A stretch of DNA of 64,000 nt, taken from the NCBI GenBank assembly GCA_017481205.1, contig JAFUPN010000009.1:1-64000 (forward strand), written 5' to 3'. The DNA comes from Clostridia bacterium (GTDB lineage: Bacteria; Bacillota; Clostridia; UMGS1810). The position numbers and the translations under genes are program-made. Below, piece by piece: positions 34,030-43,238 of the stretch (its first letter is position 1; each line of letters starts with the position of its first letter). The notes under the pieces are model-generated. The model worked only from the letters and a program-made list of their open reading frames with translations. It was not told where the DNA came from and ran no database searches.

Positions 34030-36528
34030 ATGAAAAATTTGAAAACAAGAATTTTAAGCGCTATCCTTTCAGCAACAGTTCTCACATCTGCACTGCCCTT
34101 TATGGCAGGTGCGCAGACAGCGGCAGTTGAATATGATGCGACTCTCTTCAGCCAGGATTTTAATGCCGGCGATCTGGACGGAATGACTTTTAAAGACAGT
34201 AAGACAGTCCCCCTTACCATAAGCAATGTTTCGGCAAGTGACGAAGCTATTGCCGATGCCGAGAGCCATGGCAATGTTGCAAAGATATACAAAGGTGCCG
34301 AATCCGCAACCAAGGATGATGGTAGTGTCAATGAAGGTCTGGACAGCTATTTCAGAATCAATTATGAAACAGATGCTGACCCCATTGACGATAAGTTCCT
34401 GTCAGCTCCCGAAGCTCTCAGACAGGTTAAGGCTAGCTTTGATATTATGATTCCCACAGAGAATTGCGGATTAAATGTAAGGTTTTACAAGAGGTTCAGC
34501 CAGGGTACCGAAGGCACTGTGGCCGATAACCTTGCTGTTATGGGAAGCGGCGGAAATATCTCTTTCCTCAACAGCAGCAAGACTCTGCCGTGGGAAAACG
34601 GTAAATGGTATACACTGGAATTTATCCTTGATTTTGAGACAGGCACATATTCTGCATCCGTAAACGGAGAGCAGTGTGTAGAAAATATACCTTTTACAAA
34701 TCTTAAGGACTGTATCACAGCTTTTGGTATAACCAATAGCAAAACAACAAGCGAATATACAATATATGTTGACAACTTTGACTTCTCTGTTCCCAAAACA
34801 AATCTTATTCCCGAAGATACAAATACTGTATGGGAAAATGATTTTGAAGCTGTTGAGGCAACAGACGGAGTTCTGCCCTCAGGCACCGAGAGCGGAAGCG
34901 GTATAAATGATGCGAGCATTGATATGCGAGTGGAGAAATGTAACTGGGAGATAAAGGAGGAGAACGGAAACAAATATTTCTACTTCGCTCCCTACGATAG
35001 CTCCAAGATTGCCAATGTGGGCAACAGAATAGACGGTTATTTTGCAACCAGCGGTCAGGACACAAGAAATAGTGGGGCTGATAGCGGTGTAAACACAGTG
35101 GATGTTTCTCCATATCCCATTGATGTAAATCCCATAGACCTGTTCAGACTTGATATGTCTGTAAAGCTTGACAGTGCATTCAATACCGGTATCAAGATCT
35201 ATTACAGAAATACATATAAGGCAAATTATTCTACGCCTCTTGATATGTTCATTTTCTATTCAGACGGTTCAATCAAGCTTGGTGCAAAAACAAAGCTCAG
35301 TAAAACTTATACACCCGGCGAGTGGATAGATATCACTCTGTGGCAGGACTATCAGAAAAATGTAGTAACCTGCTTTATAGACGGCGAGTTTGCAGGTATT
35401 GCTCCTTTCCAGGAGATTCCCTTCTTCAACCAGATGAGAATCAGAACTTCTCCCTCCGAGAACTCCGGTGTGGATATAGCAAGCCTCGGTATGTCTATAG
35501 ACAATATCAGATATTCCACAACCCGCAATCAGGATTATATCGACCGCAAGCCCTACAGTGGCTACGAAACTGATATTGCAAGCTTTGACTTTGAAGACCT
35601 TGCACCAAATACCACTCTGTTCCGTGTTGACAGTGCAGAGGGAACCGGTGTACAGGGTGCTAAGGTTGTAGATCCGGACGGCACTACTGTTGAATCAAAA
35701 AAATACTATGTACAGTCCACATCAACCGATCCGGCACCTGTTACCATAGTATATGACGGAGACAGAGAGAGCAATGTTGCCCTTGTTAATGTTAAGAATA
35801 ATAGACTCGGTACAGGAAGAGCATATTCCCGTGATTTTAATACATTTGAAAAATATGGCAAATATCCGGATATTGTAAAGGCTGAGGTAGAAATGATGAA
35901 AACCTCCGGTGACGCATACATTTATATGAACAATATAAACGCAGAACTGTTTGTCTGGTTCAGCTCAAATCAGATTGCTTTTGACAACGGTACAGCACGT
36001 ACAAGTAGTAATAGCAAAAACCCGGTAATCACAAAAGAAAACGGTGAATGGATAAAGGTTACCATGTATTTTGACTTTGCAAGCGGCAAGTACACAGCTT
36101 TTCTTGATGACGAGCTTATCGGCAGATACACCATTCCCTCATTGGTTACAAGCCCTGAAATGCTGTGTGTGTCAAGTAATACTGCCGGCGCTTTGTATGT
36201 AGACAGCATAAAGCTTACCACAGTTGAGCCTTATAGCGGAAGTGTTATCGGCGAATATATGGATACCAAGAATGAAACACATCTTGGCTATGTACTTAAC
36301 AATGCTGATACCGAGAATGAATATAACTACGGTGTGTACTGTGCAAAGTATTCTGCAGACGGTAGCTTAGAGAATATCACCATTGCAGAAGAAGCTGTTG
36401 CGGCAGGTACAATGGAGCTCAAAAATCTCGAAAAGCTTGAAGCTGCAGACGGCGGATACTACACATACTTTATATGGGAAAACCTGACATCACTAAAACC
36501 ACTTTTTGAAAGCAAAACAATAAAATAA
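34030..36528 (+). CDS. Secreted protein with three LamG-like domains
   Basis: Protein of 832 aa with a signal peptide (~1-27, ending ..MAGAQT). I see three ~210-230-residue jelly-roll-like modules: one beginning near LFSQDFNAGDL (~35-255), one near VWENDFEAVEA (~265-495) and one near IASFDFEDLAP (~515-730). Each ends with a YxDNF or DNIRYS type strand. A ~95-residue C-terminal beta domain (YVLNNADTENEYNYGVY ... LKPLFESKTIK) resembles domains of clostridial surface proteins. No catalytic motif is recognised; binding to a polysaccharide is inferred. Its stop overlaps the next start by one base. Confidence 0.8.
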   Translation: MKNLKTRILSAILSATVLTSALPFMAGAQTAAVEYDATLFSQDFNAGDLDGMTFKDSKTVPLTISNVSASDEAIADAESHGNVAKIYKGAESATKDDGSVNEGLDSYFRINYETDADPIDDKFLSAPEALRQVKASFDIMIPTENCGLNVRFYKRFSQGTEGTVADNLAVMGSGGNISFLNSSKTLPWENGKWYTLEFILDFETGTYSASVNGEQCVENIPFTNLKDCITAFGITNSKTTSEYTIYVDNFDFSVPKTNLIPEDTNTVWENDFEAVEATDGVLPSGTESGSGINDASIDMRVEKCNWEIKEENGNKYFYFAPYDSSKIANVGNRIDGYFATSGQDTRNSGADSGVNTVDVSPYPIDVNPIDLFRLDMSVKLDSAFNTGIKIYYRNTYKANYSTPLDMFIFYSDGSIKLGAKTKLSKTYTPGEWIDITLWQDYQKNVVTCFIDGEFAGIAPFQEIPFFNQMRIRTSPSENSGVDIASLGMSIDNIRYSTTRNQDYIDRKPYSGYETDIASFDFEDLAPNTTLFRVDSAEGTGVQGAKVVDPDGTTVESKKYYVQSTSTDPAPVTIVYDGDRESNVALVNVKNNRLGTGRAYSRDFNTFEKYGKYPDIVKAEVEMMKTSGDAYIYMNNINAELFVWFSSNQIAFDNGTARTSSNSKNPVITKENGEWIKVTMYFDFASGKYTAFLDDELIGRYTIPSLVTSPEMLCVSSNTAGALYVDSIKLTTVEPYSGSVIGEYMDTKNETHLGYVLNNADTENEYNYGVYCAKYSADGSLENITIAEEAVAAGTMELKNLEKLEAADGGYYTYFIWENLTSLKPLFESKTIK

Positions 36529-39500
36529 TGAAAAAATTTGCCAAATTCCTAATTTTAGTTTGCATTACACTTATTGCCGGCGTGTCCCCGGGGCACGCCG
36601 CCGATAAGGCACCATGCAGCTATGAGCTGTTTTTAAATAACTTTGAAAACAGCATGTCAGATATGACTTACAAATCAACCTGCATCCTCACAGATTCCCC
36701 TGTGGACGAAAGCCACGGAAGGGTCGCCGGAATGGTTTTTTCCTCATCTACCGACAACTACTGCGGACCGGAATATGAGGTTGTATCCGGAGAGTATGAA
36801 AGCGGCGAGCTCAAAAGAGCCGTTGCTACTGTGGATATCCTCTTTGAGGATTATGTCTACGGCAACCTGAGACTTCTCAGCAGTGAGCAGGTTGGAAGTG
36901 TAAAAAACGGTATGTACGCTCTGTATTATAATACAGACGGTACCTTATACAACAACTCCTATACCTTTACCAATCAGGAGAACTGGGCAAAATACACCAA
37001 GTACAAGCTTAATACTTGGTACAATTTCAGAGTTGAGCTTGACTTAGAGGACCAGACCTTCTCCATGTGGATAAACGGAGACGAAATCACTGCAGATACA
37101 AAAATCATAACCAATGCAAAAACAGATATGATTGATTTTCTCCACATGAGAGTAAATCTATATAAGAGTTCTGCAGGTGAGGATGCAAAGAATATATATA
37201 TAGACAACTTCGGATATTACATTCCCATGTCATATGTATACACAAAGCCCGTCATAGAGCTCACACCCGGCAGCAGCAAGCTGAGTGTTACAGCCGCAGC
37301 TCCCGGAGAGGACAAGGCAACCCTTGTTGCCGCACTCTATGAGGACGATGTACTTACGAAGGTTTCAGTGCAGGATACAGAGCAATTTGACGGAATTGCC
37401 ATTGCGGATTATATCTGCGACTTCGCAAAGGGTAAAAAATACAAATTCTTCCTTATGGAAGACGCAGAGTGTCTGAGACCTCTGTGCAAAGCAAAGGAGT
37501 ATTACAGCTTTACTTATATGGATTACGAGCTTTTAAAAGACAAATGGCGCGAATTTCTCGTAGGCGGCGAGGTTGACCTTACCAGCGAGCCCATTGCCGC
37601 AAGAGTGACCGCAATATACAACAATGCAAAAAATCTTCCCGGCACCATGAACAGAAGTGCCGATGCAACTTCCCTGTGGGGAGCGGCATATACCGCTTCA
37701 TCACACTTGGGTACAGAATATTCCAAAATCTACCGCATGGCTCTTGCCTACGGTACCAAGGGACAAGCGCTGTATCAGGATGAGGACCTCTACAACGACA
37801 TTATATATGCCTTAGACTGGATGTACGAAAACCGCTACGGCCAGGCAGAGATAGACGGCACCGGCTGGAGAAGCGTGCGCGCCTACAACTGGTGGGACTG
37901 GTTTGTATCAGCTCCCGGATATATAATGGAAACACTCATGATTCTTCATGAAGAGGTAACAGACGAACAGATAGACAAGTATTTCAGCCTGTATACCTAT
38001 CTCAAAACCATTATGAGGACAGACCTTTCCTTAGATTCAAATGTAAACAGCTGGGCATACAATGCTTACGGCGCAGCAGTTCTCCAGAAGGACGAAGCCA
38101 CCATCCGCACAATGACAGAAGCATATGATGTGCTCTTTGTTATAACAACAAGCGGAACGGGTATGTACGAGGACTTTTCCTACATCAAGCACAACATGAT
38201 GGCATACACCGGTATGTACGGCACGGGAGCACTCCTTGACAGAGTGGTAAAGGTAATGTCCATAACAGGCAATACACATTATGCAATTCCTCAGGTAAAG
38301 ACCCATATGTACGAAAACTGGATTTTCAATGCATTCGAGCCTCTTATGTACAATGCCGGCATTATGAGCATGATGCGCGGCAGAGGTGTGGACGGCGGCA
38401 ATGAATACGGAGACGGACTCACAGTGCTTGAATCCATACTCAATATGATAGATGTTGTATCCGATGAGGATGCATTTAAGTTCAAAATGCTCATAAAGAG
38501 GCATTTCAAGGGTGACAGACTCACCTATGCATACAACAACCTGACCCTGCCTCATATAATAAAGCTTGAGAGCATAGTAAATGATAATTCGCTCCCCGAG
38601 CCGGAGCCCTATGAGCTGACCAAGGTGTACTACCATATGGACAGAGCGGTTCAGCACAAGGAGAACTATACCTTCGGTCTGGCAATGTCCTCGGAGAGAG
38701 TGGCAAATTACGAAAGTATAAATAATGTAAACAAAAATGGCTGGTACACCGGAGACGGTATGACATATCTGTATACCGCACCGGATCAGTATAATGCAAA
38801 TTACTTTAAGTATGCCGACCCCTACAAGCGCCCGGGAACCACTGTGGATTCTCAGGAACGACAGGAGATAAGCATAGCCTACGGACACGAGTATTTCTCA
38901 GGCAAGGATTTTGTGGGCGGCACTACTATGGACGATTCCTACGGTGTTGTTGCCATGGATCTGGAGTCCTTCCACAATGATGTGGAGACCAACCTTGAGG
39001 ACAAGGGCTACGGCATAGGTCAGCCTCTCCATGACTGCGACCTTACTGCAAAAAAATCCTGGTATATGTTTGACGAGGAGATTGTGTGCCTCGGCGCAGA
39101 TGTCAATGCAACCGCCGATTATGATGTGTTCACCACTGTGGAAAACAGAATGATAACCTCAGAAAAGCTCAGTGTAAACGGTATCGATGTTGCCTACGGT
39201 ACATCCGGCAGCACAACAGAGCCGGAATGGGCTCATATAGATGGCACCGGAGGATATTATTTCCCCGAGGGCGGCAATTTGTCTTACAGACAGATAAAGA
39301 ACACTAAGAACTTCTTTGAGATGTGGCTCAGCCACGGCAGTAAGCCAACCGGAGGCAGCTATTCCTATGCATTGCTTCCCGGCAAAACAGCGGCGCAAAC
39401 CGAGGCTTATATTGCAAATCCAAAGTTTGAGATACTCAGCAACACATCTGCTGTGCAGGCAGTTTATCAGAAGGAGCTGGATATAACAGGCTACACCTTC

Positions 39501-39761
39501 TGGTCTGCAGGCAGCTTTGACGGAATAACAATCTCCGCGCCTGCCACTGTTATGAAAAAAAACACGGCAGACGGAATGGAACTTACATTCAGCGACCCCA
39601 CACACAAGCTGGATGACATAACAATAACACTTGACGGCGAGTATACCCCGGCAGAATACGACGAACAGCTCAATGTTACCGTATCCCACGGAAAAACCGT
39701 AATAAGCGGCGATTTGTCGGCTGTGACGGGTAAAACACTTAAGGTTAAGCTAACCAAATAA
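36528..39761 (+). CDS. Secreted PL8-family polysaccharide lyase
   Basis: Protein of 1077 aa. A signal peptide (~1-24) is followed by a LamG-like module (~28-235) related to those of the preceding protein, then a short beta domain. The PL8 toroid follows (~345-690; YNWWDW) with Asn507, His555 and Tyr564 at the catalytic positions and MRGRG as the arginine motif. The beta domain carries INNVNKNGWYTGDGMTY and RPGTTVDSQER. Full catalytic set, unlike the first lyase. It should cleave a uronic-acid polymer, leaving an unsaturated uronate end for the GH88 enzyme. Its ATG overlaps the previous stop (TAATG), so translation is coupled and no separate ribosome site is visible. Confidence 0.92.
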   Translation: MKKFAKFLILVCITLIAGVSPGHAADKAPCSYELFLNNFENSMSDMTYKSTCILTDSPVDESHGRVAGMVFSSSTDNYCGPEYEVVSGEYESGELKRAVATVDILFEDYVYGNLRLLSSEQVGSVKNGMYALYYNTDGTLYNNSYTFTNQENWAKYTKYKLNTWYNFRVELDLEDQTFSMWINGDEITADTKIITNAKTDMIDFLHMRVNLYKSSAGEDAKNIYIDNFGYYIPMSYVYTKPVIELTPGSSKLSVTAAAPGEDKATLVAALYEDDVLTKVSVQDTEQFDGIAIADYICDFAKGKKYKFFLMEDAECLRPLCKAKEYYSFTYMDYELLKDKWREFLVGGEVDLTSEPIAARVTAIYNNAKNLPGTMNRSADATSLWGAAYTASSHLGTEYSKIYRMALAYGTKGQALYQDEDLYNDIIYALDWMYENRYGQAEIDGTGWRSVRAYNWWDWFVSAPGYIMETLMILHEEVTDEQIDKYFSLYTYLKTIMRTDLSLDSNVNSWAYNAYGAAVLQKDEATIRTMTEAYDVLFVITTSGTGMYEDFSYIKHNMMAYTGMYGTGALLDRVVKVMSITGNTHYAIPQVKTHMYENWIFNAFEPLMYNAGIMSMMRGRGVDGGNEYGDGLTVLESILNMIDVVSDEDAFKFKMLIKRHFKGDRLTYAYNNLTLPHIIKLESIVNDNSLPEPEPYELTKVYYHMDRAVQHKENYTFGLAMSSERVANYESINNVNKNGWYTGDGMTYLYTAPDQYNANYFKYADPYKRPGTTVDSQERQEISIAYGHEYFSGKDFVGGTTMDDSYGVVAMDLESFHNDVETNLEDKGYGIGQPLHDCDLTAKKSWYMFDEEIVCLGADVNATADYDVFTTVENRMITSEKLSVNGIDVAYGTSGSTTEPEWAHIDGTGGYYFPEGGNLSYRQIKNTKNFFEMWLSHGSKPTGGSYSYALLPGKTAAQTEAYIANPKFEILSNTSAVQAVYQKELDITGYTFWSAGSFDGITISAPATVMKKNTADGMELTFSDPTHKLDDITITLDGEYTPAEYDEQLNVTVSHGKTVISGDLSAVTGKTLKVKLTK

Positions 39762-39850
39762 CTGCCGCAAGGCAATACCACTCACGCAGTGAATACCACT
39801 GCCAAGCAATACAACTCGCTTGTAAAGGCGAATAAAACTCTATCAAAGGG
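39762..39850 (+). repeat. Short hairpin/spacer array
   Basis: Small hairpins (TGCCGCAAGGCA, CTCACGCAGTGA, TTGCCAAGCAA-like) alternate with AATACCACT/AATACAACT spacers. It is the same style as the 33785-33992 array but with another spacer, and lies between the second lyase and the SLH protein. Confidence 0.6.
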
Positions 39851-39859
39851 GGATGAACA

Positions 39860-42800
39860 ATGCTAAAAAAACTTACATCTCTGATAACTGTCATAGCAAT
39901 GCTCACAGTAAGCATTGTACCTGCAGTTCTTGCAGAAGAACCGTCAGGCTATGACTATGTTATCTACAGCAATGATTTTCAGTCTGCCGAGGTTGGCGAA
40001 AACCTCACTGAGGACAAAATCAATTTCCGCCCAGAAAACTGTAACTACGCAGTAGTACAGGAGGGCGACAACAAATACTACACATTTTCACCAAGCAGCA
40101 CAAGCTCCCGTGCCAACTCGGGTAACCTTGAGGACGGATATCTCCTGCCTGAGACAGTGGCTTCAAAGCCCATACGCAAGCTCAAGGTTGAGCTGGATGT
40201 TGCAGTGGATTTAAAGAACAGCGGTCCTGCGGGAATAGGCACCTATTTCAGAGGTTTGGACGCAGGCGGACATAGTAATTCACGCTGGAACATAGTTGAG
40301 TTCAACTCAACAGAATACTATTCTCTCATCGAAAATACCACCAGAGTATCCTATACTCCGGGAGAATGGATTCACTTTACCATCTATGCAGATTATGAAA
40401 ACAACCTGTGCTCCATCTATTCCGACGGCGGCTTTGCTGTTGAAAACATCAGACTCACCGCAGAAGATGGAGTAGATAAATTCACTCAGATTCGCATGAG
40501 CTTTAACAAAGGCGACAGCACCGACAGCAGTATCAAGGTGGACAATATTGTGTATTCCACCACCGAGGATGAGTACGACAGCTTCAGATACACCAATCTC
40601 TACCCCGATCTTACCGACCCCAAGCCCTACGACTACAACAGAGTGCTCTTTGAAGAGGATTTTGAGGGCGATACGGTCTATTCAAAGACGGACTTTGAGT
40701 CCAAGAATGATAAGAATATTGTTATTGCAAGCGGCGATCCCAATACAGAAAGCGCCAAGGACCAGGGCTCATATGTAAATGTTGCGGCAGTTGATACAGA
40801 CATAGATAACTACTTCCGTATGAAGTACGGCCTTGATACTGCTCCCGTTCAGGCATCGGGTGTTACGCTCGATGAGCTTAGCAGAATGCAGATAAGCTTT
40901 GATTTATGTCCTGCATCCGATAAGAATATCAATGTCCGTTTCCTTGACAAATGGAGTAATCCCGATTCAACAAAGGGTGAAAGTCTCATTATCGGAAAGG
41001 ACGGAGTTCTCAGCTTTGCAAATTGTGAGACAACATTGCCGTATGTCCTGAATGAATGGATGAGCTTTGATGTGTTCTTTGACTTTGATGCAAAGACATA
41101 TACCGTATATCTCAACGGCAATGCTGTTGTAAAGAATATTCCGTTAAATGTTCTCACAACCTGTGCAGAAAATGTGGGTCTTACCTTCGATACACCAAAA
41201 ACTCCCGAAAGCTATTCTATATATATGGATAACTTCAGAGTTGCAATTCCCGATAAGCTTGAGGTTGTCTCAAGTATTCCCGAAATCGGAAGCACAGGTT
41301 TCAATGTGTTTGATGATGTGGTAATAGAATTTTCCAATCCTTTAAAGAATTTCAAGGAGTCACTTGTTTCTGTAAAGGCTGCAGGAGAAAAAGCAGATTG
41401 CAAGATTTCTGCAAAGGATAATGTAATAACAATATCCTTCCCCGAGGGAATGGATTTCGGCACAGAATACACAGTAACCCTCAGCAAAGATATTGCCGAT
41501 ATATTCGGCGATACTCTCGGCGAGGATTTGGCAGGAAGCTTCATCACCATGTCGGAGCAGGTTGCATCATCTGTTCCGGTAATGGGTGACAAGATTACCG
41601 CAAAGGTTATCAATCCCGGCACAACTGCTATAGATGCAGTTCTTGTAGTGACTGTTGTAAGCCCCGACGGCTCCTCAGAGCTTTATACCGATGAAGTTCA
41701 GATTCCGGCAGGCAAGACAAAGGATTTGGCAGTAGATTATGATATATCTTCTGCTGCCGAGGGTCAGGTTGTAACCGCATTTGTGGCAGAAAGCCTCGAC
41801 AGCCTCAGACTCTTGCGTGATGTATATGTGACATCTGCCGGCAGCGCTGCTTCCGGTCTCAATGCTCCGGCAAATGCAGTTGTGGAGTCTGTTCAGATTG
41901 TTGACAGTGTGGTAACCGTTAAGGGTAGCCTCTCTGTAAAAGAAAGCGCAAATGTGCTTCTTAAGGTTGCCGACAACAGCGGAGACACAGTAATGGTACT
42001 CCCCGTTGTTACCGACGAAAACGGTAAGTTCACATATTCCTATTCTGCATCAGGCAGAGCAACAGGCACATATACTGTTGAGATTGCCGGATACAATGTG
42101 GCAGAAAGTGTTGCTAAGGAATATGTACAGCTTTCCGATGCAAAAATGCTTGAAATCAAGAATGCAGTAAACGATGCTTCCGGTGCGGCGGGAGTTAAAA
42201 AAGCACTTGAAAAGTATATAGACGATATGAAGCTTGAAGCCGACCTGTACAATCAGAATACATACAATGTATTGGCAGAGCAGGCACCCTTTGCTTCTTA
42301 CGACGATATGGTTGCCATGATTTATGCGGCAGATGAGCTTCTTGGCGATATCAATAGCGCCGACTGGTCTAAATATACAAAGCTGTTTGAAGAAAACGAA
42401 GATATACTCTTTGCAGATTCCGACAGTTATGATGACTACTGCGATTATTCTGCAAACAAAAAGAACGCTGTAAACAAAATTGTTATGGAATACAGCCCAT
42501 TTGCAGGCTTTGGCGAGCTCAGAGAGGCTCTCGGCAAGGCTATGGAAGAATATAATGAAGCATCCTCCTCATCAGGCTCCTCCGGCGGCGGAGGCGGTGG
42601 AGGCGGCGGTGGCGGCAAAGGCTCGTCAGTTGCTTCATCATATAATGTAGGAACTATTGATTCTGCACAGAACACCGATGCCCCGGTTCTCTTTGCAGAC
42701 ATGGCTCAGGCAGACTGGGCAAAGGCTCATGTAAATGTGCTTTATTCAAAGGGCATAGTATCTCCTGCGGCATCCTACCGTCCGCTCGATAATGTGACCA

Positions 42801-43225
42801 GAGAAGAATTTGTAAAAATGCTTGTTCAGCTTGCAGGTCTCACAGCCGAGGGCACACCCGACTTTACCGATGTACAGGGTGATGAATGGTTTGCTCCATA
42901 CCTTGCGGCGGCACAGAAGGCAGGCATAATCAAGGGCTCCGATAACGGAAGCTTTGGTGTCGGAAGCAACATCACCAGACAGGATATGGTGGTTATGGCT
43001 CAGCGCACAGCAGGTGTTATGAACAAAACAGTAAAGCAGACAAAAGAACCTGTCGATTTTGCAGACAGTGCAAGCATCAGCGATTATGCAGTGTCTGCAG
43101 TAAGTGAGATGCAGAGAGCCGGCGTTGTTTCCGGTATGGGCAACGGCAGTTTTGAGCCTCTCGGTCTTGCAAACAGAGCTCAGGCGGCAGTTGTTATCTG
43201 CAATCTGATGAACGCTATGGAATAA
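39860..43225 (+). CDS. SLH-anchored surface protein with LamG-like modules
   Basis: Protein of 1121 aa: signal peptide (~1-25), two LamG-like modules (~33-245 and ~265-470), an Ig-like domain (VSSIPEIGSTGFNVFDDVVIEFSNPL, ~472-560) and two further beta domains to ~760. A helical stretch (~765-900) is followed by a run of 11 glycines. Three SLH domains close the protein (~940-1120; WAKAHVNVLYSKGIVS, WFAPYLAAAQKAGIIKG, YAVSAVSEMQRAGVVSG). SLH domains bind pyruvylated wall polymers, so this protein displays binding modules on the surface. Its two modules match two of the modules in the preceding 832-aa protein in reverse order. Confidence 0.9.
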   Translation: MLKKLTSLITVIAMLTVSIVPAVLAEEPSGYDYVIYSNDFQSAEVGENLTEDKINFRPENCNYAVVQEGDNKYYTFSPSSTSSRANSGNLEDGYLLPETVASKPIRKLKVELDVAVDLKNSGPAGIGTYFRGLDAGGHSNSRWNIVEFNSTEYYSLIENTTRVSYTPGEWIHFTIYADYENNLCSIYSDGGFAVENIRLTAEDGVDKFTQIRMSFNKGDSTDSSIKVDNIVYSTTEDEYDSFRYTNLYPDLTDPKPYDYNRVLFEEDFEGDTVYSKTDFESKNDKNIVIASGDPNTESAKDQGSYVNVAAVDTDIDNYFRMKYGLDTAPVQASGVTLDELSRMQISFDLCPASDKNINVRFLDKWSNPDSTKGESLIIGKDGVLSFANCETTLPYVLNEWMSFDVFFDFDAKTYTVYLNGNAVVKNIPLNVLTTCAENVGLTFDTPKTPESYSIYMDNFRVAIPDKLEVVSSIPEIGSTGFNVFDDVVIEFSNPLKNFKESLVSVKAAGEKADCKISAKDNVITISFPEGMDFGTEYTVTLSKDIADIFGDTLGEDLAGSFITMSEQVASSVPVMGDKITAKVINPGTTAIDAVLVVTVVSPDGSSELYTDEVQIPAGKTKDLAVDYDISSAAEGQVVTAFVAESLDSLRLLRDVYVTSAGSAASGLNAPANAVVESVQIVDSVVTVKGSLSVKESANVLLKVADNSGDTVMVLPVVTDENGKFTYSYSASGRATGTYTVEIAGYNVAESVAKEYVQLSDAKMLEIKNAVNDASGAAGVKKALEKYIDDMKLEADLYNQNTYNVLAEQAPFASYDDMVAMIYAADELLGDINSADWSKYTKLFEENEDILFADSDSYDDYCDYSANKKNAVNKIVMEYSPFAGFGELREALGKAMEEYNEASSSSGSSGGGGGGGGGGGKGSSVASSYNVGTIDSAQNTDAPVLFADMAQADWAKAHVNVLYSKGIVSPAASYRPLDNVTREEFVKMLVQLAGLTAEGTPDFTDVQGDEWFAPYLAAAQKAGIIKGSDNGSFGVGSNITRQDMVVMAQRTAGVMNKTVKQTKEPVDFADSASISDYAVSAVSEMQRAGVVSGMGNGSFEPLGLANRAQAAVVICNLMNAME

Positions 43226-43238
43226 GGAGGAATTGAAA

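Noticed and set aside
38037-38888. 283-codon open frame antisense to the second PL8 lyase
   Set aside because: The plus-strand frame has the full PL8 signature; the antisense protein is rich in Cys/His/Tyr as expected for a mirror of this codon usage.
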